From positions 62,001-126,000 of the forward strand of contig QZDW01000013.1 of assembly GCA_009917545.1 (NCBI GenBank): DNA of 64,000 nucleotides. Reading direction: 5' to 3'. Positions 32,755-44,159 of the stretch are shown piece by piece. A program made the translations under genes and the position numbers. Source of the stretch: a bacterium 1XD42-76. Lineage in GTDB: Bacteria > Bacillota > Clostridia > Lachnospirales > Lachnospiraceae. How positions within the stretch are numbered: position 1 is the stretch's first letter; each line of letters starts with the position of its first letter. The notes under the pieces were generated by a model. The model was not told where the DNA came from. It searched no databases and saw nothing but the letters and a program-made list of their open reading frames with translations.

Positions 32755-34545
32755 ATGAAAATCGAACCAAAAGACAAAAAGAAGCTTTTACAGGCTGCGC
32801 TGGGGAAGATCAACAGCGATCTTCTGGTAAAGGACGTCAGACTGGTAAATGTGCTTACGGGAGAAATCTATCCGGCGAATGTATTTGTAAGTGCTGGTAT
32901 GATTGCCCATGTGGAATACCGCGATCTGAAAGCAGATCTGGATAAGGCAGACAAGGTGATTGATGCAAAAGGCGCTTATCTGATTCCGGGCTTTGTCGAT
33001 GCCCATATGCATATTGAGAGCTCGATGATGACGCCCAGGAATTTCGCCAAAGCCGTGATTCCCTGCGGAACAACGACGGTGGTGACGGATCCCCATGAGA
33101 TCGCCAATGTCTGGGGACTTGACGGGGTACGCTATATGTACGAGGCGTCCGAAGGCCTTCCCATGAGGCAGCTTCTGGATGTTCCGAGCTGCGTCCCGTC
33201 CGTACCCGGCCTGGAGCACGCAGGGGCAGAATTTACGGCTTCAGAAGTCCGTGAGCTGGCGAAGCTTGAGCGGGTGATCGGGCTGGCGGAGGTCATGGAT
33301 TTCCTGGCTGTGATGGACGGCGATGAGCGGATGATGTCCATGATCGGCGAGGCTGAGGCACAGGGCCTCTACATCCAGGGGCATGCGCCTTCCCTGACCG
33401 GAAGGGCACTTTCGGCTTATCGCTGCGGGGGCCCGAATACGTGCCATGAGACCTCGAATGCCGAAGAGGCGCTGGACAAGCTGAGAAGCGGCGTATTTGT
33501 CGATGCACGGGAATCCTCTATCATCAAGGATGTGGAAGCGGTCTGGAACGGGGTCAGGGATGTGAGGTTCTTTGATCAGCTCTGTTTCTGCACAGACGAC
33601 AGAGAAGCAGATGAGATCCTCGGCGCAGGCCATATGAACGACGTTGTGCGCAGGGCAGTGGCATGTGGTATGGATCCGGTGGCCGCAATCAAGAGCGGTA
33701 CCTATCATGCGGCAAGGGAGGCGCATATTGACAATCTGGGCGCGATTGCCCCAGGCTTTGCGGCGGATTTCCAGATCGTATCGGATTTAAAGGAGCTAAA
33801 GCCCAGCCATGTATTCTTTGGCGGTGAGCTGGTGGCAAAGGACGGAATGCTTCTGGCAGAAATCCCCGACAAGTCTTATGAACTGGAACAGAAAAACTCG
33901 ATGGCTGTGAAGGAGCTGACAGAGGAAGATTTTATCATAAAGACAGGACATCCGGACGGAACGGCCAGCATCAACATTCTGGACTATCCGGATCTGATTC
34001 AGCCATTTACGGTACACGCTTCGGCATCTGTTTCTGTCCGGGACGGCAGGATTCTTCCGGAGGATCAGAATCTGAAATATGTTGCTGTTGTCAACCGGTA
34101 TCCGGACAGACAGACGATCGGGCTTGGAGTGGTAAGAAACTTTGGAACGGAATCCGGTGCGCTGGCTTCCACGGTTTCCCATGACTGCCACAATCTGACG
34201 ATTGTCTATGATGACCCGGGGGAGGCGCTTCTGGCAGCAAAAGAGCTGATTCGCTGCGGGGGCGGTATGTGCGCAGTACAGAACGGGAAAATTCTGCATA
34301 CGCTCGAGCTTCCGCTGGCAGGGCTGATGTCCCTGAAGCCTGCAAAGGAGCTGGCAGAGGACTGTCAGGCGATGAAAGCGGCAGAGAGACAGCTCGGGCT
34401 GACGGTTCAGGAGAATCCGCTGCTCCGCATCGTGACACTCGCCCTCCCGGTCATTCCGGAGCTTAAGATGTCGGATCTGGGAATGGTGGATGTGCTGAAA
34501 AAGGAACTGGTTCCGCTGATAAAAGAAACGCTGCAGGATACATAA
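32755..34545 (+). CDS. ade: Adenine deaminase
   Basis: A 596-residue amidohydrolase that converts adenine to hypoxanthine and ammonia. The metal-binding motif GFVDAHMHIESSMM is at about 80-93, with VTDPHEIANVWG (about 111-122), EVMD (about 182-185), GHAP (about 206-209), CFCTDDRE (about 280-287) and the C-terminal domain with GGGMCAVQNGKI (about 502-513). Length is typical (about 580-600). The ribosome site GGAGGATACAGG is close to the ATG. With apt elsewhere in the window it covers both fates of adenine. A strong hairpin lies just downstream. Confidence 0.95.
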   Translation: MKIEPKDKKKLLQAALGKINSDLLVKDVRLVNVLTGEIYPANVFVSAGMIAHVEYRDLKADLDKADKVIDAKGAYLIPGFVDAHMHIESSMMTPRNFAKAVIPCGTTTVVTDPHEIANVWGLDGVRYMYEASEGLPMRQLLDVPSCVPSVPGLEHAGAEFTASEVRELAKLERVIGLAEVMDFLAVMDGDERMMSMIGEAEAQGLYIQGHAPSLTGRALSAYRCGGPNTCHETSNAEEALDKLRSGVFVDARESSIIKDVEAVWNGVRDVRFFDQLCFCTDDREADEILGAGHMNDVVRRAVACGMDPVAAIKSGTYHAAREAHIDNLGAIAPGFAADFQIVSDLKELKPSHVFFGGELVAKDGMLLAEIPDKSYELEQKNSMAVKELTEEDFIIKTGHPDGTASINILDYPDLIQPFTVHASASVSVRDGRILPEDQNLKYVAVVNRYPDRQTIGLGVVRNFGTESGALASTVSHDCHNLTIVYDDPGEALLAAKELIRCGGGMCAVQNGKILHTLELPLAGLMSLKPAKELAEDCQAMKAAERQLGLTVQENPLLRIVTLALPVIPELKMSDLGMVDVLKKELVPLIKETLQDT

Positions 34546-34584
34546 GACGGCAACATGGTAATACGGATTGTATACCCAGGGAAC

Positions 34585-34623
34585 ACAAAGCTGCATTGGC
34601 CGGGAAAGGCAATGCAGCTTTGT
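34585..34623 (+). terminator. Hairpin terminator after adenine deaminase
   Basis: ACAAAGCTGCATT (34585-34597) pairs with AATGCAGCTTTGT (34611-34623) over 13 bp, extended by GCC/GGC with a bulged G. The T-run is short (TTTGTAAA), but flanking A and T bases would let it work in both directions. Confidence 0.6.
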
Positions 34624-34898
34624 AAACTCTGTGACCCGTCTGAGGCGGGAAATCACCCGCATCTCTTCCCCATCTGCTTTCCCCTCACACATGTTCCCAA
34701 TCCGCAGGCAGACAATGCCCATTCCCATCCTTTGCTTCCGGCCCGGGGCCGGCCTCAGCCGGAGAACGCCATTGCCTCCAACGGATGCTGCTGCTCTCCG
34801 CACTCCCGCAGGCTCCCGGTACAAAACGGCCATGTCCCGTGCCTCTTTTACCGGGCAATACAGATGGTTCCGCTTTTTCTGCCCATACTTCTATCAGG
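34624..34898. other. Gap of unexplained GC-rich sequence
   Basis: No gene is supported on the plus strand. The minus strand is open over most of it (a Met codon at 34833 reads MAVLYREPAGVRRAAA), but without a ribosome site and running antisense into ade. It could be a decayed gene or a longer repeat joined to the repeat unit at 34899-35005. Confidence 0.35.
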
Positions 34899-35005
34899 AA
34901 ACCTTCATATGTCCACAAGGAAACACGCCGCCATGAATGAGAATAGTGGAGGCGTATTTGGCGTCCCGAAACGTATGCTGTTTGTCGGCCGGAAACGAAT
35001 GAAAT
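34899..35005 (+). repeat. Intergenic repeat unit, degenerate copy
   Basis: It starts AACCTTCATATGTCCACAAG, has CGCCGCCATGAATGAGAATA, then GGCGTATTTGGCGTCCCGAA, and ends near TTTGTCGGCCGG. The same block order as the units at 49239-49564 and 52093-52308 is kept at about 70 percent by eye. It stops a few bases before the ridA promoter. Confidence 0.6.
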
Positions 35006-35010
35006 AGGAG

Positions 35011-35039
35011 TTGACAAATGGAGTGAAAAATGATATAAA
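35011..35039 (+). promoter_or_regulatory. Promoter of the ridA operon
   Basis: TTGACA (35011-35016), a 17-base spacer and TATAAA (35034-35039), followed by an AT-rich leader of about 150 bases with an imperfect repeat of TTATATAA-like sequence. Confidence 0.75.
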
Positions 35040-35192
35040 AAATTATATAAACAAAGAAAAAAATATAATTTTGGTAAAAATGGAACTTACCATAAGATAA
35101 TATGACGTTGGGGTCAAAAGGTATTTTGCCCCTTAAGTCACTGCAAGGAAACGATTGATATCAATAAAATAATTCACAGAGGAGGTATTTCA

Positions 35193-35573
35193 ATGCAGTA
35201 TGTGGAACCGAAGTGGAAAGGGGAGAATAAAGGCCATTATTCCCCGGGTGTTCTTTCACATGGGACGCTGTACATATCCGGCCAGCTGTCGGTTGACCCG
35301 GATACAAGAGAGACGGCCAAAGGGGATGCGCGCGCCCATGCCAGACAGGCACTTAAGAATCTGGACACTGTGTTAGAGGCCGCCGGCCTGTCCCGCAGCC
35401 AGGTTGTGCAGTGCCGGATCTATGTAGTGGGGATTGAGAACTGGGATGCGGTGAATGAGGTCTATGCAGAGTTTTTTGGCAGCCATAAGCCTGCCAGAGT
35501 CGTTGTTCCGGTAACGGAGCTGCACTTTGGATGCCTGGTGGAAATCGAGGCTGTCGCGGAGGTGGAACCATGA
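35193..35573 (+). CDS. ridA: RidA family enamine/imine deaminase
   Basis: A 126-residue RidA/YjgF protein that hydrolyses the reactive 2-aminoacrylate made by PLP-dependent dehydratases. The family marks are SGQLSVDP (about 29-36), KNLDTVLEAAG (about 56-66) and the C-terminal arginine/VEIEAVA part (ARVVVPVTELHFGCLVEIEA, about 101-120). AGAGGAGG is upstream of the ATG. Its stop overlaps the PLP enzyme gene that follows, a sensible partner because such enzymes release aminoacrylate. Confidence 0.9.
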   Translation: MQYVEPKWKGENKGHYSPGVLSHGTLYISGQLSVDPDTRETAKGDARAHARQALKNLDTVLEAAGLSRSQVVQCRIYVVGIENWDAVNEVYAEFFGSHKPARVVVPVTELHFGCLVEIEAVAEVEP

Positions 35574-36670
35574 AAATAAGCTATATTTGTTCCAGGTGCG
35601 GAAAGGAAGAGGCAGTGACAAGCAGAAAACCGCGCTGCGAATGCGGCGGGCTCTGGAAGCTTTCCTTCACGCCCCCCAAATTCAGCCTTGATCTAATTGA
35701 CCGGGATACCTGGAATCTGTTTCGTTACCGGGCATTTATGCCGCTTCTCGACGAGTCCTGGCGGGAAATCAGCCTCGGAGAAGGAATGACGCCGGTTATG
35801 GCATTCGATGAAGATCTGTCTCTTAAAATGGATTATTTCATGCCTACACTTTCCTTTAAGGACCGCGGGGCGGCAGTGCTTGTATCACATTGTAAGGCGA
35901 TCGGCGTGGACAGCGTAGTGCAGGACAGCAGTGGAAATGCAGGTAACAGCGTGGCCGCATACTGTGCAAAAGCCGGGATTGCCTGTGAGATTTTCGTGCC
36001 GGAGGGGACTTCGCCGAAGAAAATCGACATGATCCGTGCCCACGGCGCAGTAGCCAATGTAGTGCCGGGTTCGCGCGATCACTGTGCGGACGTCTGCCGT
36101 CAGAAGGTGTCAGATGAGGGCAGATTTTACGCGAACCATGTCTATAACCCTTATTTTTACGAGGGAACCAAGACGTATTTGTATGAAATCTACGAGCAGA
36201 TGGGCCGCATTCCACAGAACCTTTTCATCCCGCTTGGTAACGGAACTCTGTTTATCGGCGTGGTAAAGGCGCTGGAGGAATTCCTGGCAGGAGGTATCAT
36301 TTCCCGGATGCCCAATGTGGTAGCGATTCAGAGCGAGAACTGTTGCCCGTTCGCAGCTGCGATGGAAGAGAACCTGGAGCGCCCGGCAGCCGTGGAAGTA
36401 AAGCCTACCCTGGCAGAGGGAATTGCGATCGGAATCCCCATGCGCGGAGAGGAGATTCTGGGATATATTTACAAGTATGGTTTTCGGGTCATCACCGCGC
36501 CTGAGGACAGGATTCTGGAGGCCAGAGCCGTTCTTGCGAAAAAGGGAATCTACTGTGAGCACACGACAGCTGCGAACTATGCGGCTTACCTGCATTACTG
36601 TGAGCTGTACGGGAGGACTCCGGACAGTATCATTCCTATGTGCGGCGCAGGGCTGAAATCTGATCATTAG
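35570..36670 (+). CDS. Threonine-synthase-like PLP enzyme with N-terminal zinc ribbon
   Basis: A 366-residue fold-type II PLP enzyme. The zinc ribbon (CSRCGKE near 6-12 and CECGG near 23-27) is followed by the PLP-lysine motif LSFKDRGAAV (about 92-101), the phosphate/substrate motif SSGNAGNSVAA (about 121-131) and the C-terminal MCGAG loop (about 357-361). True threonine synthases act on O-phosphohomoserine; the setting with RidA and an M20 hydrolase suggests a catabolic lyase instead. The ATG overlaps the ridA stop (ATGA) with GGAGG upstream. Confidence 0.8.
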   Translation: MKISYICSRCGKEEAVTSRKPRCECGGLWKLSFTPPKFSLDLIDRDTWNLFRYRAFMPLLDESWREISLGEGMTPVMAFDEDLSLKMDYFMPTLSFKDRGAAVLVSHCKAIGVDSVVQDSSGNAGNSVAAYCAKAGIACEIFVPEGTSPKKIDMIRAHGAVANVVPGSRDHCADVCRQKVSDEGRFYANHVYNPYFYEGTKTYLYEIYEQMGRIPQNLFIPLGNGTLFIGVVKALEEFLAGGIISRMPNVVAIQSENCCPFAAAMEENLERPAAVEVKPTLAEGIAIGIPMRGEEILGYIYKYGFRVITAPEDRILEARAVLAKKGIYCEHTTAANYAAYLHYCELYGRTPDSIIPMCGAGLKSDH

Positions 36671-36686
36671 ACAAGGGGGAATCAGG

Positions 36687-38024
36687 ATGGACACATCAGA
36701 AAAAAGAAAAATAACAGAGGCATTTTTAAAGGCTGCCGGAGCGTATGAGGATAAGGTGACAGCTATCCGGCGTGATTTTCATCATTATGCGGAGACGGCA
36801 TGGACAGAATTCCGCACCACCTCGAAGATTATCACATTTTTGAAAGAACGCGGAATCGAGGTGCATTTTGGCCCGGAGGTAATCAACCCGCAGTACGTAT
36901 GGAGCTATCCGGATGCGGAAGTGCTGGCAGCACACCAAAAGCGCGCTGTGAGCCAGGGAGCCGATGCGGCGCTGGTAGATGCCATGCAGGGCTATACCGG
37001 GGCAATGGCAGTGATTGATTCTCAAAAGCCCGGGCCGACCGTGGCGTTCCGCTTTGATATAGACTGCAATGATGTGGATGAATCGAAAGAGACATCCCAC
37101 CGTCCGAACCGGGAGGGATTTGCCTCCGTAAATCCGCACTGTATGCATGCATGCGGCCATGACGGGCATGCGGCAATGGGGATGGTTCTGGCCGCAGTCC
37201 TTCAAGAGTGCCGGGAGCTCTGGTGCGGAAAGGTAAAGATCCTGTATCAGCCCTCAGAGGAGGGGGATAAGGGTGCACAGTCTATGGTGGAGCAGGGCCT
37301 GCTGGATGATGCAGACATTGTGCTCAGCATGCATGTTTTCGGAACGGACGGACCATACCCTGCGATTGCGGGGACATTGACAGGGCTGTACGCGACGACA
37401 AAATTTGACGTATGCATTGAGGGGAAAAGCGCACATGCCGGCGCGGCCCCGCAGGAGGGGAACAGCGCCATCATGGCGGCAGTACATGCGATTGCCGGGA
37501 TGCAGTCCTTCTGCCAGGACGGCAGAGGCGCGACACGCCTGAATATCGGCACGATTGCCGGAGGCACCGGACGTAACGTGGTTGCGGAAAACTGCTTTTT
37601 CAGGGCAGAGACGAGAGGCTCGACGACCGGGGTGGAGAAACGGCTTTACGAGGCAGCCATACGCAGCGTAAAAGCGTCCTGCGAATTATTCGGATGCAGC
37701 AGCAAGACGCGTATCATGGGCTACGGTCCGCAGGGAGACGGCGATGCTGATCTGGCGTCTGAGATTGCTCTGGCGGTAAAGGCAGTCCCGGAGGTAAAGA
37801 CCTCATATCCGCTGCATCAGAATACCGGCGGGACGGATGATTTCGCATATATGATGCAGCATTTGCAAAAGCAGGGGAAAAAGGCTTGCTATATGGGACT
37901 CTTAACGAAAACAGCCGCAGGAGCGCATAATGGAAAATTCGACTTTGACGAATCCTGTCTGATCGTGGGGGTAAAGTCCTGCCTGGCTGTGTTTGCCCAC
38001 TATCTGGAACAACAGGGACGGTAG
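36687..38024 (+). CDS. M20 family amidohydrolase (AbgA/AbgB-like)
   Basis: A 445-residue metallohydrolase of the peptidase M20D group. It has HACGHDGHAAMG (about 154-165, metal His and Asp), the catalytic EEGDKGAQ (about 190-197) and dimerisation-domain segment GKSAHAGAAPQEGNSAI (about 248-264). The AbgA-like features are the long N-terminus with DFHHYAETAWTEFRT (about 30-44). It would cleave an acyl or aminobenzoyl amino acid. It starts 16 bases after the PLP enzyme with AAGGGGG upstream and belongs to the same operon. A paralogue of the hippurate-hydrolase type is at 50875. Confidence 0.85.
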   Translation: MDTSEKRKITEAFLKAAGAYEDKVTAIRRDFHHYAETAWTEFRTTSKIITFLKERGIEVHFGPEVINPQYVWSYPDAEVLAAHQKRAVSQGADAALVDAMQGYTGAMAVIDSQKPGPTVAFRFDIDCNDVDESKETSHRPNREGFASVNPHCMHACGHDGHAAMGMVLAAVLQECRELWCGKVKILYQPSEEGDKGAQSMVEQGLLDDADIVLSMHVFGTDGPYPAIAGTLTGLYATTKFDVCIEGKSAHAGAAPQEGNSAIMAAVHAIAGMQSFCQDGRGATRLNIGTIAGGTGRNVVAENCFFRAETRGSTTGVEKRLYEAAIRSVKASCELFGCSSKTRIMGYGPQGDGDADLASEIALAVKAVPEVKTSYPLHQNTGGTDDFAYMMQHLQKQGKKACYMGLLTKTAAGAHNGKFDFDESCLIVGVKSCLAVFAHYLEQQGR

Positions 38025-38081
38025 AGCCGGACCATATGATATCATGATACACAGAAATCAGGGATTGAGAGGGGAGAGGAA

Positions 38082-38717
38082 ATGGATGCAGTATTCAAGC
38101 GTTACTGCCAGATAGCCGATGTGGTTGCAGAGACATTCGGGCCGAGATGTGAGGCCGTGGTGCATGATCTGTCGCAGCCGGAAAATTCGGTCGTATATGT
38201 GGCGAACGGGAATGTGACCGGACGGGCAGTCGGGCAGTCGTTCGATCATCTAGTCCGCCAGGTATTGATGAATAAGGACTTCAAAGAGGACCGGGCGGTC
38301 AACTATATGTTTGAGACGCCGGATCATCGGACAATCAGGTCGTCCTCCCTTTTGATACGGGACGAAGAGGGAAACCTTGCCGGCATGCTGTGTATCAATG
38401 TGGATATCTCCGGCTGGCTCAGGCTCCAGGAGGAGATCGGGCTGTTTACGGCCCCCAGGCCATCGCCGTCCCCGTCCTGCCAGGAAGAAGTGGCACCGGA
38501 TGTAATGACGATGATTGACGATCTGATCTGGAAGATTGTCGGCAGTCAGGATGTAAAAAACCTGACCAGGAAAAAATGTGTCGAACTGGTACGGTTCATG
38601 GATGAAAAGGGGATTTTCCTCGTCAAAGGCACGGTAGAGAAAGTGGCGGAGATCATGGGGGTAACGAAAGTGACGGTGTACAGCTACCTGGACGAGGCCA
38701 AGGGAAAGCGGAGATAG
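38082..38717 (+). CDS. YheO/DauR-type PAS-HTH transcriptional regulator
   Basis: A 211-residue regulator with an N-terminal YheO-like PAS domain (about 8-118; FGPRCEAVVHDLSQPENSVV, GNLAGMLCINVDIS) and a C-terminal DauR-type helix-turn-helix (about 150-208; VEKVAEIMGVTKVTVYSYLD). In Pseudomonas DauR represses D-arginine use, and relatives sit beside amino-acid catabolic genes. Its place at the end of the ridA operon makes it the likely local regulator. GGGGAGAGGAA precedes the ATG. Confidence 0.85.
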   Translation: MDAVFKRYCQIADVVAETFGPRCEAVVHDLSQPENSVVYVANGNVTGRAVGQSFDHLVRQVLMNKDFKEDRAVNYMFETPDHRTIRSSSLLIRDEEGNLAGMLCINVDISGWLRLQEEIGLFTAPRPSPSPSCQEEVAPDVMTMIDDLIWKIVGSQDVKNLTRKKCVELVRFMDEKGIFLVKGTVEKVAEIMGVTKVTVYSYLDEAKGKRR

Positions 38718-38805
38718 GCAGTCAGGCATTTTTCCGGAAACAGATGTTTCCTGCAATGAAATGAAAAAACGGAAAGCGAAACGAACGGTATAAACGAAAC
38801 TGCAG

Positions 38806-38833
38806 GCCGGGAATCTGAAAACGGGTTCCCGGC
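38806..38833 (+). terminator. Stem-loop after the ridA operon
   Basis: GCCGGGAA (38806-38813) pairs with TTCCCGGC (38826-38833) around a 12-base loop. It is not followed by a T-run, so it is a weak terminator or a processing stem. Confidence 0.45.
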
Positions 38834-38905
38834 GCTTATGTCACTCCCCACCGACCTGGAGAACCATTATGACCAGACGTTAGAAAGATGCTCCTTTTGT
38901 TTTTA

Positions 38906-38933
38906 TTGAAAATTGTTTCTGATATGGTAAAAT
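38906..38933 (+). promoter_or_regulatory. Candidate promoter of the zinc-ribbon membrane protein gene
   Basis: TTGAAA (38906-38911), a 16-base spacer and TAAAAT (38928-38933). The rest of the 348-base gap 38718-39065 contains only the hairpin at 38806-38833. Confidence 0.5.
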
Positions 38934-39065
38934 AAAGTAAAAGATAATTCCGCTGTTCGAATTTTATAGTATTTCAAAGTATTCAGAAGATAAAACAGAG
39001 GGACTATGTAAGCGTGCCAAGCTGATACATGTCATCATCCATGTGAGGAAAAGGGGAAATCAAAA

Positions 39066-40100
39066 GTGAAGAAAAATACATGCCCGGTTTGTGATCAGAC
39101 AATGAAGTATCCACATTATTGCAGCCACTGTCACAAGATCGTTCTGCATCCCAATGTACAGGAAATCACATATTTCCTGAATGAGCGCCATCCGCAGGAG
39201 GAAGATGACTGTTCATACCACGGCAGTACAGTGCAGCCATCTGCCGCGGCAGGGCAGGCTGGCAGCAGTGGAAGGAAGCAGGTGTATCAGAATCGTACCG
39301 TATCGGGTGCAGGCAGTCCTGCTTCACGGAAGAATCCGGCAGCAGGAAACGCCAGGCGTGCCAAAGCTTCAAAAAGCCGGATAAGAACAGTCATGATCGC
39401 GTTCGCTGCTGCCTATGTTCTGGCATCGGTTTTCTCAATCATCCAGACGATTGTCCGGAAAGCGAATGAAAAGGAAAGCAGGACTGCGGAAGCTTATACG
39501 GAAGTCAGGGAGGAAATAGAGGCCGCCAGTGAGGAATACAGTTCCTGCGAGCTCTCAGCGGACGAGGTTCGGGAGGCCGGGACTGCCTGCAGCCAGTTTG
39601 GACATCTGTCTGCAACATCCCAGGAGGTTGTCCGGGATTTCCTTCCCGCGGTGGAGAGAGAGGGCTGCAGTGTGGACAGCGAAGGTCAGACGGATTATAA
39701 TTTCGTATATGAGGCGGACGGAGTGACATCCTATCAGGAAAATTACTGGTTCGATATTTCCCGGTACGGCGAGACGGCACAGGTACAGCTCTCGTTTGAT
39801 ACCGCTACGGAGGAATTTCACGGTATGGTGGTAACGGGCTATGACGAGGATCTCATGGTACTGCTTGCAGAGTGCGCTGTCACTGCCTTAAAGGATGCGG
39901 GAGCAGTCGATGAGGATCTGGATTTCAGGGAGAGTTTCTACGGAACCTGGGAGCAGGACTGGGGATCCAGGGGCGGTTATACGCAGATGAGTATGCTTGA
40001 TGTGATGTATTGGGCTCCGCAATCCGGAGATGGATTGGAAAATGAGCTTTATCTGTTTGCCAGAGGATATATGACCCAGGAAGGGATAGCAGGAGAATAG
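39066..40100 (+). CDS. Zinc-ribbon membrane protein of unknown function
   Basis: A 344-residue protein with an N-terminal double zinc knuckle (CPVC near 6-9, CSHCHK near 19-24), a long disordered Ser/Gly/Gln region (about 45-100), one membrane helix (about 104-127, TVMIAFAAAYVLASVFSIIQ) and an extracytoplasmic acidic domain (about 140-344). The GTG start has AAAAGGGGAAA upstream. It stands alone before rpoB, in the place where rplJ-rplL is found in many Firmicutes. The same zinc-ribbon/anchor layout is seen in the 3175 gene, but there the order of parts is different. Confidence 0.65.
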   Translation: MKKNTCPVCDQTMKYPHYCSHCHKIVLHPNVQEITYFLNERHPQEEDDCSYHGSTVQPSAAAGQAGSSGRKQVYQNRTVSGAGSPASRKNPAAGNARRAKASKSRIRTVMIAFAAAYVLASVFSIIQTIVRKANEKESRTAEAYTEVREEIEAASEEYSSCELSADEVREAGTACSQFGHLSATSQEVVRDFLPAVEREGCSVDSEGQTDYNFVYEADGVTSYQENYWFDISRYGETAQVQLSFDTATEEFHGMVVTGYDEDLMVLLAECAVTALKDAGAVDEDLDFRESFYGTWEQDWGSRGGYTQMSMLDVMYWAPQSGDGLENELYLFARGYMTQEGIAGE

Positions 40101-40134
40101 CGGGAAAATAACAGGAAAAGGATGGAAAAAAGGC

Positions 40135-40163
40135 TTGACAACTGGAACGCGGCATGCTAGGAT
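40135..40163 (+). promoter_or_regulatory. Promoter of rpoB-rpoC
   Basis: TTGACA (40135-40140), a 17-base spacer and TAGGAT (40158-40163). This implies that rpoBC is transcribed on its own here rather than from an rplKAJL operon. Confidence 0.75.
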
Positions 40164-40256
40164 GAAAAGTACTCTATTGTGGCATCGTATGCGTTACGGT
40201 ATCACTATGCCCAAAAATAGCGATTGATTGATAAAGAAAACAGGGGTGAAACGTTA

Positions 40257-44144
<3,888 letters not shown>

Positions 44145-44159
44145 AAGGGAGTGCCGTTC

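Noticed and set aside
33796-34833. Minus-strand gene overlapping the end of ade
   Set aside because: Most of it is antisense to conserved ade sequence and it has no ribosome site; only the part outside ade is kept as an unexplained gap.
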